Shown one piece after another: positions 51,476 to 59,910 of a DNA stretch of 64,000 bases (position 1 is its first letter; each line of letters opens with the position of its first letter). A model generated the notes under the pieces. It ran no database searches. It saw only the letters and a list, made by a program, of their open reading frames with translations, and was not told the DNA's origin. The position numbers and the translations under genes are program-made. The DNA comes from a gamma proteobacterium HIMB55 (GTDB lineage Bacteria > Pseudomonadota > Gammaproteobacteria > Pseudomonadales > Halieaceae). The stretch is taken from assembly GCA_000227505.4 (NCBI GenBank), contig AGIF02000001.1:454035-518034 (forward strand), in the 5' to 3' direction.

Positions 51476-52681
51476 ATGGATTTTAACGATACTCCTGAAC
51501 AGGCAGCGTTTCGTAAAGCAGCGGCAGATTGGTTAGCTGCGAACGTTCCTTCAAAAGATGAAATTGAGGGCATGAGCCGCCTGGAAGTGGCTAAGCTCTG
51601 GCAGAAGCGTAAGTACGATGCGGGCTGGGCTTGCATTGGTTGGGACCCCGCTTACGGCGGTCGTGGTGCATCAGCCATTGAGCAGGTGATTTGGAAGCAG
51701 GAAGAAGCCAAGTACAACGTACCCGCGGGCTTCTTTGTGATCGGTCAGGGCATGATGGCGCCAACGCTGATGGCGTATGCACAGCCACAGCACCTCGAGC
51801 GTTACCTACCCAAGCTTGCGAGCGGTGAAGAGATCTGGTGTCAGCTGTTCTCTGAGCCTGCCGGTGGTTCAGACTTGGCTGCGCTTCGCACGAAAGCCGA
51901 GAAAGACGGTGACGAGTGGGTCATCAATGGACAGAAGATCTGGACGTCGGGCGCACACTACTCAGACTACGGCTGCGTTGTTGTTCGTACCGACCCCAAC
52001 GTGCCAAAGCACAAGGGTCTTAGCTACTTCTTCATCGACATGAAATCACCCGGCATTGAGATCAAGCCGATTAAGCAGTTGACCGGTGAGTCAGACTTCA
52101 ACGAAGTGTACTTCACAGACGTGCGTGTTCCGGATTCACAGCGACTGGGTGAAGTGGGTCAGGGCTGGCAGGTCTCGCTAACGACGCTGATGAACGAACG
52201 TGCAGCCATCGGTGCAGGTAGCAGTGGTGTCAATGTGGATCTCGCCGTTCAGCTCGCGAAAGAAGTCATGATCGACGGCAAGCCAGCCATCGAGGACAGC
52301 GCGGTTAAAGCGCGTCTCGCGAATTTCTACGTTGAAGAGGCAGGTCTCAAGTACACCAGCTATCGCACACTCTCGGCACTTTCGCGTGGCGATATCCCTG
52401 GACCTGAAAACTCCATTGGTAAGCTCGTAGGTGCGCCTAAGATGCAGCAGCTCGCGTCATTCTGTATGGACTTGCTCGAGACATCGGGTGCGATCTGGGA
52501 TACCAAGCGCTCTAAGCTTGCCGATAACATCATTGGCTCTTACATGGGCGCACCCGGTTTGCGTATTGCCGGTGGTACCGACGAGATCATGACCAATATC
52601 ATCGCCGAGCGTGTTCTGGGCTTGCCGCAAGAGCCACGTATGGACAAGGGCATCCCCTTCACCGAGGTGCCTACCGGTTAA
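51476..52681 (+). CDS. Acyl-CoA dehydrogenase, subunit-like 2
   Basis: This is a 401-residue dehydrogenase. YGGRGASAIEQVIWKQEEA, the flavin-binding LFSEPAGGSDLAALRT and WVINGQKIWTSGAHYSDYG, and the C-terminal LRIAGGTDEIMTNIIAERVLGLP are clear. Where many short-chain enzymes have a catalytic Glu before G-T, this one has Gly (AGGTDEI), so the base is elsewhere or is supplied across the interface. The paired, co-transcribed gene before it supports a mixed complex. A terminator follows. Confidence 0.92.
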   Translation: MDFNDTPEQAAFRKAAADWLAANVPSKDEIEGMSRLEVAKLWQKRKYDAGWACIGWDPAYGGRGASAIEQVIWKQEEAKYNVPAGFFVIGQGMMAPTLMAYAQPQHLERYLPKLASGEEIWCQLFSEPAGGSDLAALRTKAEKDGDEWVINGQKIWTSGAHYSDYGCVVVRTDPNVPKHKGLSYFFIDMKSPGIEIKPIKQLTGESDFNEVYFTDVRVPDSQRLGEVGQGWQVSLTTLMNERAAIGAGSSGVNVDLAVQLAKEVMIDGKPAIEDSAVKARLANFYVEEAGLKYTSYRTLSALSRGDIPGPENSIGKLVGAPKMQQLASFCMDLLETSGAIWDTKRSKLADNIIGSYMGAPGLRIAGGTDEIMTNIIAERVLGLPQEPRMDKGIPFTEVPTG

Positions 52682-52710
52682 TGCCGGGGGGGGGTTCGAA
52701 GAGAATGTGT

Positions 52711-52734
52711 AAGGGCGCTTCGGCGCCCTTTTTT
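52711..52734 (+). terminator. Terminator after acyl-CoA dehydrogenase pair
   Basis: AAGGGCGC-TTCG-GCGCCCTT is a perfect stem with a UUCG tetraloop and a T tract. A run of nine G residues lies just before it at 52686-52694. Confidence 0.93.
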
Positions 52735-52809
52735 GTGCCTGACGCATACGTTGAGAGCGTTTTGGGATATCACGAGACGAAACGAGGTCATACGGGGTAA
52801 GCTGGGGCT

Positions 52810-54108
52810 ATGAAAATAAAAACACCAGCGTCACTCTCAAGTGACATTGTTCAGCGGTATATCAAATTACTGTTTCTCATGATGGCCGGTGGAGCCATTT
52901 ATCCCTTGCTTTACCTGAGGCAGAACTTCGAGCTGACCTTGATCTCAACGATGGGTATCAGCCTTGCGGAGCTCAACGTTGCCCACAGTATCTCGGGCAT
53001 GGCGTTTGTTTTGAGCTATGTCCCGAGCGGTTGGCTAGCCGACCGATTCTCACCGCGCTCGCTATTAACGTTTTCCGTCGTTACGACGGGATTGATTGGA
53101 TTTTGGTACGCATCAATACCTGACCCCCAGTGGATAAACGTTATTTTTGGCTTGTGGGGCATCACCACAGGACTGACGTTTTGGGCTGCGTTGATCAAGG
53201 GCTGCTCTTTGCTTGCCCCCGATGATCAGCAGGCGCGCTTTTTTGGTTTGCTCGAGGGCGGGCGAGGGCTGTTTGAGGCCTTACTCGCAACCATAGCGGT
53301 TGCTTGGTTTGCGTACGCAGTTTCCACCCTAGATGCTGTCGATGAGGCGGCCATGGTGCAGGTGATCAATTTTTACAGCATCGTTTGTCTGCTCATTGGT
53401 GCCTTGCTCTGGTTTGTCCTCGATGAGACATCGGAAACAGCAACGGAGCAGGGTGATTCCTCTGATGAGACACCCGCAGTAACGCTCAAAGAAACGGCAC
53501 ACGATTTGTTCAGTCTTCTGCTCAACCTGCGAGTTTGGTTAGTGGCACTCTGCATTCTCACCGGTTATCAGGTCTTTTGGGCAACTTACACTTACTCAGC
53601 GTTTCTTCAAACGCAGTTTGGTCTGGATGCGGTGGCAGTGGCCGCCTTGACCACAGTTCGGTTGTGGATGCGTCCCATTGGCGCCGTGCTAGCTGGCTTC
53701 ATCGGAGATCGATTCCACCCCGTGCGGTCACTCGGTATCGCGATTTTACTCGCGGGATTCTCGCTGATCGCACTGCTGGTGTTGCCCGCTGACTCTCCAT
53801 ACACACTTTTGTATTTCGCAGTCGCAACGTCCTCAGTCCTCATCTACGGCGTTCGAGGCATTTACTGGGCTTCTTTCAATACAGCTCGCATCGAGCCAAG
53901 GCGTGCGGGACTTGCGATCGGTCTGATTTCGATGATCGGCTATACGCCTGATATCTACATGCCGCTGGTTAATACCTATCTGATTGATACCTACGGTGAT
54001 GCAGTAGGTTTTCAGCTGTATTTTGGTGGCGTGGGTTTGACGGCAATTATCGGGGGCGCGTCGGCGTTCTATCTTCTTGCGCTAAGTAAGTCAGATTCTA
54101 AGAGCTAG
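52810..54108 (+). CDS. Major facilitator superfamily transporter
   Basis: This 432-residue protein has about 12 hydrophobic segments in two halves. The MFS signature follows helix 2: PSGWLADRFSPRSLLTF, and a related GFIGDRFHPVRSLG follows in the second half. It starts ATG 52810. No pathway genes are adjacent, though the acyl-CoA dehydrogenases upstream suggest an organic acid or related compound could be carried. Direction and cargo are unknown. It is followed by a 120-base gap before the regulator gene. Confidence 0.85.
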   Translation: MKIKTPASLSSDIVQRYIKLLFLMMAGGAIYPLLYLRQNFELTLISTMGISLAELNVAHSISGMAFVLSYVPSGWLADRFSPRSLLTFSVVTTGLIGFWYASIPDPQWINVIFGLWGITTGLTFWAALIKGCSLLAPDDQQARFFGLLEGGRGLFEALLATIAVAWFAYAVSTLDAVDEAAMVQVINFYSIVCLLIGALLWFVLDETSETATEQGDSSDETPAVTLKETAHDLFSLLLNLRVWLVALCILTGYQVFWATYTYSAFLQTQFGLDAVAVAALTTVRLWMRPIGAVLAGFIGDRFHPVRSLGIAILLAGFSLIALLVLPADSPYTLLYFAVATSSVLIYGVRGIYWASFNTARIEPRRAGLAIGLISMIGYTPDIYMPLVNTYLIDTYGDAVGFQLYFGGVGLTAIIGGASAFYLLALSKSDSKS

Positions 54109-54228
54109 TCCATAGGTGTCAGCTGAATTCGCGACAAAACATGGACAAAGATCCGCTGCAAGATTGCCTAGTCTAGTCTGGGTACGAAGATAAAATTAAA
54201 AAATACAGATATTAAATCTGGGGGAAGC

Positions 54229-55743
54229 ATGCGACCTGGCGACAAGACCAGGGCGCCGCTGCGTACAGGAGAGCTCGACCAGAGTGTGGCGCCACTTCAG
54301 CTGAGGCTGACTGTGGTGTTTCACCCTGATCGCGCACGCATAGGCGCGTCACTAAAACTAGGGGCTTTGAACGCCTCGGGCGTCTTGCATCTTGAAGCCA
54401 CAACCCTTGGTCGTAATGCGCCGCTCTTTGAAGACGGTCTCGGACTCAACGATCCACATATTAGCCGTCGAGCTTTGACGCTTAGACACCATGCACGCGG
54501 TCTTCAATTATTTAATGCATCAGAGATCTCCTATACCCAATTAGGTCCCGAAAAAGCTTCGTCGATGTCGCTGAGTTTTTTGGAGCTCGAACGTGGCGTT
54601 GCGATTCGCTTTGGGCATGCGGTCGTTTGTTGGTTAAGGCTCGCCCCTGAGCTCGCCTCGGGGATAGCCCCTGAGAGTGGTGAACCCGTCGATGATTCGG
54701 TTGCCGGATTTGCCGGTGTATCACCGCAGGCCAGTAATGTCCGCCGCTTAATCAGTATCGCAGCGACTTCTGATCTCCCGGTGCTGCTCCGCGGCGAGTC
54801 TGGCGTAGGCAAGGAGGTGGCAGCCGCCGCTATCCACGCGGCGAGTACACGATCGGAAAAGCAGCTTGTGGTTCTCAACATGGCGGCACTTCCCGAGACA
54901 CTTGCTGAGGCAGAGTTGTTTGGCAGTGCGCGTGGTGCTTTTACGGGTGCAGAGAAACGCGCTGGCTATTTCGCCGACGCAAATCATGGGACGCTTTTTT
55001 TGGATGAAATTGGCGACCTGCCAATGTCAGTGCAGCCTAAACTGCTGCGAGCGTTACAAACCGGCGAGATTCAGGTCGTTGGTGGTAAACCGCACAAGGT
55101 TGATGTGCGAATCATTGCCGCAAGTGACGCTGACCTCGATGACCGCGAAGGGTTCAAAAACGCGCTGCTTCAACGGTTGGCAGGGATTACCATCGATATC
55201 CCGCCACTTCGAGAGCGCCCAGAGGACCTCGGTATTCTCTTAGCTAACTCAGAACAGACCCGTCCACTTCTTGATCAAAGCATGAGGTCACGAGACGTCG
55301 CTGCCTGGGCAAGCTTTGTCTACGACGCCCTTCATCAAGAGTGGGCTGGCAACGTGCGCGAGTTCCTGCTGAGCGCGCAACGTTTTGCGTTATCACTCCG
55401 TCACGATACGAAAAATGGCCTCACGAAACGTCACTTCGTTATCCATAGGTCTGAGGACAACCACTCAGAACCAAAAGTGCTGACCGATGCTGAGATTGAA
55501 GCCATTCATGAGCAGGCTGAGTTTGAGATGGCCGAAACTGCCCGGCGCACTGGGCTCTCGAGAGGAGCATTGTATCGGCGCGTGGAGACTATTCCGGGCG
55601 TGAGACTCTCTGCGGACTGTTCAGATACCGAGATTGAAGAGGCCCTTGGCGCGGTGGGACCCAATCTAAGCGCATTGAGCCGGGCCCTGCGGCTTTCCAA
55701 AGCTTCCATTGCAAATCGATTGCGCCTAATGGGTGTCCGATAA
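54229..55743 (+). CDS. FHA-domain sigma-54-dependent activator
   Basis: This 504-residue regulator starts at ATG 54229 with a GGGGGAAG site. Residues about 50-140 look like an FHA phosphothreonine-binding domain (TTLGR at 59-62, then Ser79-Arg80). The AAA+ sigma-54 module follows: Walker A GESGVGKE (189-196), sigma-54 contact loop GAFTGA (236-241) and Walker B LFLDE (256-260). The C-terminus ends in a Fis-type helix-turn-helix (LSRALRLSKASIANRLRLMG). It should open promoters bound by sigma-54 RNA polymerase when its FHA domain meets a phosphorylated partner. The kinase gene begins 2 bases after its stop. Confidence 0.88.
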   Translation: MRPGDKTRAPLRTGELDQSVAPLQLRLTVVFHPDRARIGASLKLGALNASGVLHLEATTLGRNAPLFEDGLGLNDPHISRRALTLRHHARGLQLFNASEISYTQLGPEKASSMSLSFLELERGVAIRFGHAVVCWLRLAPELASGIAPESGEPVDDSVAGFAGVSPQASNVRRLISIAATSDLPVLLRGESGVGKEVAAAAIHAASTRSEKQLVVLNMAALPETLAEAELFGSARGAFTGAEKRAGYFADANHGTLFLDEIGDLPMSVQPKLLRALQTGEIQVVGGKPHKVDVRIIAASDADLDDREGFKNALLQRLAGITIDIPPLRERPEDLGILLANSEQTRPLLDQSMRSRDVAAWASFVYDALHQEWAGNVREFLLSAQRFALSLRHDTKNGLTKRHFVIHRSEDNHSEPKVLTDAEIEAIHEQAEFEMAETARRTGLSRGALYRRVETIPGVRLSADCSDTEIEEALGAVGPNLSALSRALRLSKASIANRLRLMGVR

Positions 55744-55745
55744 AG

Positions 55746-57431
55746 ATGGCGCTTAAACCCATTACCTCGCTCAAGTCGCTTTTATCTGATGTGGGTACTC
55801 CCGATCGATTAACACTTATCGAGCGCTTGGGCTTTGGGGGGCAGGCCGAGGTATGGCTCGCGCGCGATCAAATGCTCGAACGCTTCGTCACGGTGAAGAA
55901 GGTTCGCGGCTTCAAAACACCCGAAGACGGTGATGAGGACGAACGACTTCATAGCTTGCGGGCGCGTGCGGAGATGGAGCACCCCGCTATCCCAACACTT
56001 TTTGGCGTTATCCCCCAGGGCGAGCAATCCTGGTTGGTGAGTGAGTATGTAGAGGGTGTTGCTTTAAGCGAGCTGTTGGGTGAGTTAAGCCCCGAGAGTA
56101 TCTATGCCGTTGCGAGAGATTTATTGAGTGCGCTTCGCTGTTTGGAGCGTTTGAGCTTAGTCCATGGCGATCTTTCTCCCAACAACATCATCATCGACCG
56201 TAATGGTCAGGTTCGGCTACTCGATTTCGAGTCGTGTAGCCGCATTGGCGAGGAGCTCTCATCAACCTCAACAATTGGGTTCAGCGCGCCCGAGCGTCAT
56301 GCGCGAAAAGTAGGTCTCCCCACAGTGGACACCTGGTCAGTGGGTGCGATTCTGATCTGGTTGGTGACACAACGCACACCGGAAATTGTCCTCGACGACG
56401 CAAAGCAGCCGATTTCAGTGGCGATTGGACCTTCGATACCCGCAACAGACTTACTGGGCGATGTGATTAATATCGCGGCGGCAGCGACTCGCCTGGATCC
56501 AAGCTTGCGTCCGTTAACCGCAGATCTCGAGGAGCGCCTGTCATTGAGTTATCGCTGGCTCGAGCCCGTCAATCGATCAGCGTTAGAAATATTGGTGCGC
56601 TCACGTCCGTCATCGCCGAGTGAGTTGAACGGCGGACCACCATCTTTTTCAGGTTCAGCTACCCCCTTCAACGATAACTTAAAGGTTAAGCCCAGCGCGA
56701 AGAGCAAGTTACACCCCAATAACCTAGCACCTTGGAGAAAGGCTCAAGGCTGGATTAAGCGAGTGCGGCGTGAAGAGGGTCGCCCAGCGCGTAATGACTC
56801 AGGGCGGACTGGCTTAGCCTCGGACAGCGTCGGATGGCTTGGCACAAAGAGGCTTAGTGGCGAGGGAACTCTATCGACAACATTCTTCCGACGATTTTTT
56901 CTGTCACTGGGTTTTGCAATTCTGGTGGGTTTGCTTGTGTCAGTTATCAACAGTGATCAGCAGCCTTACAGCGTAAGAGTCGACACGACGCGCCTTTCTC
57001 CTTCAACGGCGCTTCCCAACGAATTTAGCTCTCACTGGGTGGAGTCAATCTTCTCGAGTGCAACGCCTGACAATTGGGAGCTTACTTCCGAGGTTAAAGT
57101 GGCACAAAAGGAAGTCTCGACAACCGGTCGAAAGGGTGGTGATCAGGCGGATGCCGAGCTGCTTAATAGCAGCCAAACTGGTGGTATTGGAGTCAATAAA
57201 GATTCATTGCAAATCAAAGCTGGTGCCAATGCTCCAAGGTATATCGCGGATGACACACCGACCGAGGTCGTCATCAGTATCAATTGTGCGCAGGGCATCT
57301 GTGAGCTTCTTGCAGAGCACACACAAGGCGAGTCTGCAGTGCTCAATCATACAGTTATCCTCGACACTGCAGATGCCCGGATTTGGCGAGCAGCGATTAC
57401 GACGTTGGCTCAATCGATTGCAGTTGACTGA
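55746..57431 (+). CDS. Membrane-anchored Ser/Thr protein kinase, atypical
   Basis: The 561 residues begin with a Hanks-type kinase domain (about 22-275): glycine loop GFGG (29-32), Lys51, catalytic loop HGD-LSPNN (140-147) in place of HRD, and DFE (160-162) where DFG is usual, then APE (181-183). A single hydrophobic segment lies near 384-402, leaving about 160 residues in the periplasm. Its ATG is 2 bases after the FHA activator's stop, so the two are co-expressed and probably work as a kinase and its FHA reader. The last 35 bases overlap the convergent reductase gene. The target promoters are unknown. Confidence 0.87.
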   Translation: MALKPITSLKSLLSDVGTPDRLTLIERLGFGGQAEVWLARDQMLERFVTVKKVRGFKTPEDGDEDERLHSLRARAEMEHPAIPTLFGVIPQGEQSWLVSEYVEGVALSELLGELSPESIYAVARDLLSALRCLERLSLVHGDLSPNNIIIDRNGQVRLLDFESCSRIGEELSSTSTIGFSAPERHARKVGLPTVDTWSVGAILIWLVTQRTPEIVLDDAKQPISVAIGPSIPATDLLGDVINIAAAATRLDPSLRPLTADLEERLSLSYRWLEPVNRSALEILVRSRPSSPSELNGGPPSFSGSATPFNDNLKVKPSAKSKLHPNNLAPWRKAQGWIKRVRREEGRPARNDSGRTGLASDSVGWLGTKRLSGEGTLSTTFFRRFFLSLGFAILVGLLVSVINSDQQPYSVRVDTTRLSPSTALPNEFSSHWVESIFSSATPDNWELTSEVKVAQKEVSTTGRKGGDQADAELLNSSQTGGIGVNKDSLQIKAGANAPRYIADDTPTEVVISINCAQGICELLAEHTQGESAVLNHTVILDTADARIWRAAITTLAQSIAVD

Positions 57432-58278
57432 GCAGTGCTTGAAGTTCGGGGTGATCTCCTTTTGACCGATCCAGGAGCCAGCCGACAATCGAGTCCACTT
57501 CTGTGCGGCGTCCTGCCATCACATCACTGAGCATCGATGAGGTGTTATCCGCCGTGTCGGCCATGACAGTTCTCACTGTCTGTTCAATCCGAGAAGCTAA
57601 GTGTGCATAGCCCAACTCGGTGAGAATGTTTTCGACCTCTGCGATAATTTGATCAGCCTTCGCCTTATACCGTTCGCTTAAGAGCGCCCCATTCTTAATG
57701 CCGTGGACAGCGGTGAGCGGGTTGATGCAGGCATTGATGGCGACTTTCTCAACGAGCCGCTCGTTAATATCGCTACACCATTCGAGCGATGGGATGCCTT
57801 TTTGCCAGGTACCAAACCATGATGGAGCTGCGCCGGCATCCTGCCGGCCAATCAGTGTTTTTCCATCACCCGCGGCGGTCCATTTTTCACCGGCTCGATG
57901 ACAGCCGGCCGTAGTCGTTGCGAGGAATAGCGTGCACTCGGGCGCAAGCATCTGAATATCATCGATATGTTGCATGCCATTCATCATGGCGACGATCGTG
58001 GTGTGGTTTCCAATGCGATGTCTAATCTCACGTAAGGCGGAACCCGCGGCCCAACTTTTTGATGTGATTAACAAATGCGAAATATCACCGTCTTCATCGA
58101 CATGCGAGCAATTAAAGGACAGTGACTGCGTCGAGTGAGCAGTTTTGAGCGCAATCGTTCGGCTCGACGCCTCAGTCGAACGCGAGAGTAACCGCACGGT
58201 TGCGCCGCCGTGATGCAGTCTGTGGGCAAACAGGCCGCCAATACTGCCCACACCCAAGATGTGCCAGGTATCACTCAT
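57397..58278 (-). CDS. Ketopantoate reductase family protein (PanE/ApbA type)
   Basis: This 293-residue reductase has the dinucleotide motif GVGSIGG near the N-terminus, a lysine in LLITSKSW, and the C-terminal-domain pattern KVAINACINPLTAV, all typical of 2-dehydropantoate 2-reductases. The ATG overlaps the stop of the APH-type kinase (ATGA), making it the last gene of the thiamine riboswitch operon. ApbA was first noted through a thiamine phenotype in Salmonella, because pantothenate supply affects thiamine synthesis. Whether it makes pantoate here or reduces another keto acid is open. Confidence 0.85.
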   Translation of the reverse strand: MSDTWHILGVGSIGGLFAHRLHHGGATVRLLSRSTEASSRTIALKTAHSTQSLSFNCSHVDEDGDISHLLITSKSWAAGSALREIRHRIGNHTTIVAMMNGMQHIDDIQMLAPECTLFLATTTAGCHRAGEKWTAAGDGKTLIGRQDAGAAPSWFGTWQKGIPSLEWCSDINERLVEKVAINACINPLTAVHGIKNGALLSERYKAKADQIIAEVENILTELGYAHLASRIEQTVRTVMADTADNTSSMLSDVMAGRRTEVDSIVGWLLDRSKGDHPELQALLSQLQSIEPTS

Positions 58279-59111
58279 TCAATCCCCCAGCTTTCTTCGA
58301 GCACTTTTTTACTGTGAACACCTTCCGTGTGTCCCAAGGCAGCCACGGTCCAGAGGTGATCCATAAGTGGTACCACGCGACACGCCACCCGCCACTGACG
58401 CGGATCAAAAAAGGTCCCGGCTGTTCTTGCTGCAAATGTATTGCGAACATTTTCTTCCATATGTTGTGAAGCTACTGCGATATCAAAATGGCGGCTTCCC
58501 AGCGATGCATACTCCCAGTCAATCGCGAGATATCGCCCTTCGATTTTCCCGATATTGGTAGGTGTGAGGTCATTGTGACAAAAGCAGCTGGGCTCATTGT
58601 CGAGTTGCTGAAGGTCCTCGCGGATCGCGGAAATTTCGATATCGACAGCAAGGTAACCAAGGTCTTTCTCCCTGATGGCTTCTGCGTAGCGAGTTGCCGC
58701 TTTCTCGAGTGACAACCTCGGCGCTCGGATACCGCTCTCATGTACGTTTTTCAACAACAGGCTGTGGGCTTCATCACCGATCCCGTCGAACTTCAGTCGC
58801 TTTGTAATCACAACGTCCTCGTTTGGACCCGCCCACAAAACATCCGGTGCAAGACCGAGTGCGGCAGCTGATCGCCACAGGGCAATCTCCTTTGTAGGAG
58901 AATTTAAGCTCAATGATGCTGTGTTGTGACGGACCCGAAGAACGAGGTCGGTTGCGCGATCGAGAGAAAACACGGTGTTGGCAGAGCCGATACCTAGAAC
59001 CTCGCCGAGATCGGGCCGTGCATCACGAGCGCGCCAGTTTTGATCCCATACCTGCCAGGCGTTTAGCGCCTCCGATATGGGGGCTAGGGGGTGACTAGGG
59101 TGCGTCGCCAA
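58275..59111 (-). CDS. APH-fold small-molecule kinase, candidate thiamine kinase
   Basis: This 278-residue protein has the aminoglycoside/choline kinase fold: EVLGIGSANTVFSL (nucleotide loop), LVLRVRH, the catalytic CHNDLTPTNI and IDWEYASLGSRHFDIA. It starts TTG 59111, overlapping the transporter gene by 28 bases. Thiamine kinase ThiK belongs to this fold, and the gene sits in a TPP-riboswitch operon between a thiamine-type transporter and a reductase. I infer it phosphorylates thiamine or a related precursor after uptake. Confidence 0.82.
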   Translation of the reverse strand: MATHPSHPLAPISEALNAWQVWDQNWRARDARPDLGEVLGIGSANTVFSLDRATDLVLRVRHNTASLSLNSPTKEIALWRSAAALGLAPDVLWAGPNEDVVITKRLKFDGIGDEAHSLLLKNVHESGIRAPRLSLEKAATRYAEAIREKDLGYLAVDIEISAIREDLQQLDNEPSCFCHNDLTPTNIGKIEGRYLAIDWEYASLGSRHFDIAVASQHMEENVRNTFAARTAGTFFDPRQWRVACRVVPLMDHLWTVAALGHTEGVHSKKVLEESWGIE

Positions 59112-59641
59112 GACAGGTATCCAGCCACAGACAAAACGATATAAAGCGCGAAGAGCCCGGATGTCAGGGAGAGACCCCGATCAGTAAATAACCAGACTGA
59201 AACCGCGTTGATAACAATCCAATAAAGCCAGTTTTCGAGTATTTTTCGGGTGACCATCCAGGTGCAAACGACTGCTGAGACGGTTGTTCCCGCATCGACA
59301 AAGGGTCTTGCTGCGTCCGTGTAGGCACTGAGCAAAGATCCCGATATCCAAGTCCCAATAGCGATACCAAGCAGCGCCGTCGCATGAAACTGCCGGGGGC
59401 GACTCGTCACCGGAAGGGTGTCCGCAGTCTTATCGTGGCCCCAAAAGATCCAGCCCACGATAGCCATTGCGGCGTAAACAATTTGCAACCCCGCCTCCAT
59501 GTAAAGCTTTACCTCAGCAAAGATGACGAGATAGAGGAGGGCGCTAATAAAGGCGGCGACCCAACAGAGCCGGTTTTGTTGCATGGCAAGCACCAGGTAC
59601 GCGAGCGCCAAAACAACCGCGGTTGTCTCTAGAGCACTCAT
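59084..59641 (-). CDS. PnuC-family vitamin transporter, probably thiamine (PnuT)
   Basis: This 186-residue integral membrane protein from ATG 59641 has about seven hydrophobic segments. LEVKLYMEAGLQIVY-type and GWIFWGHD motifs, followed by ENWLYWIVINAVSVWLF, are the PnuC family signature; the W-x-x-W residues line the vitamin site. PnuT members carry thiamine by facilitated diffusion and need a kinase to trap it. The adjacent APH-fold kinase, YkoF-like protein and upstream TPP riboswitch all point to thiamine rather than nicotinamide riboside. The start overlaps the preceding stop. Confidence 0.88.
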   Translation of the reverse strand: MSALETTAVVLALAYLVLAMQQNRLCWVAAFISALLYLVIFAEVKLYMEAGLQIVYAAMAIVGWIFWGHDKTADTLPVTSRPRQFHATALLGIAIGTWISGSLLSAYTDAARPFVDAGTTVSAVVCTWMVTRKILENWLYWIVINAVSVWLFTDRGLSLTSGLFALYIVLSVAGYLSWRRTLVTP

Positions 59642-59907
59642 TGCTTGCTGGGCGGCTCGATGTCGGTGTGGTGTTCCGGTATGAACTTGGCCACCAGTAC
59701 TTGCCGGCCAAACTCGACATAGCTTGCTTCCAGCGCCTCCCGGACACACTCGAATACATCACGGCTTTCACCTGTGATTTGCGTGCTCATCGAATTGGTT
59801 GCAACGCTGCACTTGTTGGCAGCAATAATGTTCTCAATGAAAGCCCATACAGGCGCTTCAACCACGCCCGCGAGCGGGTACAAGCTAAGTTCCGCGGTCA
59901 CCCTCAC
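59638..59907 (-). CDS. YkoF/MTH1187-like thiamine-binding protein
   Basis: This 89-residue protein has the pattern VTAELSLYPLAG, then TNSMSTQITGESRDVFECV, which matches the YkoF/thiamine-binding ferredoxin-like domain. In Bacillus YkoF this domain binds thiamine or its pyrimidine part. It begins at GTG 59907, 3 bases after the receptor stop, and overlaps the transporter start. There is no signal peptide, so it likely buffers or channels the vitamin in the cytosol. Confidence 0.82.
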   Translation of the reverse strand: MRVTAELSLYPLAGVVEAPVWAFIENIIAANKCSVATNSMSTQITGESRDVFECVREALEASYVEFGRQVLVAKFIPEHHTDIEPPSKQ

Positions 59908-59910
59908 AAC

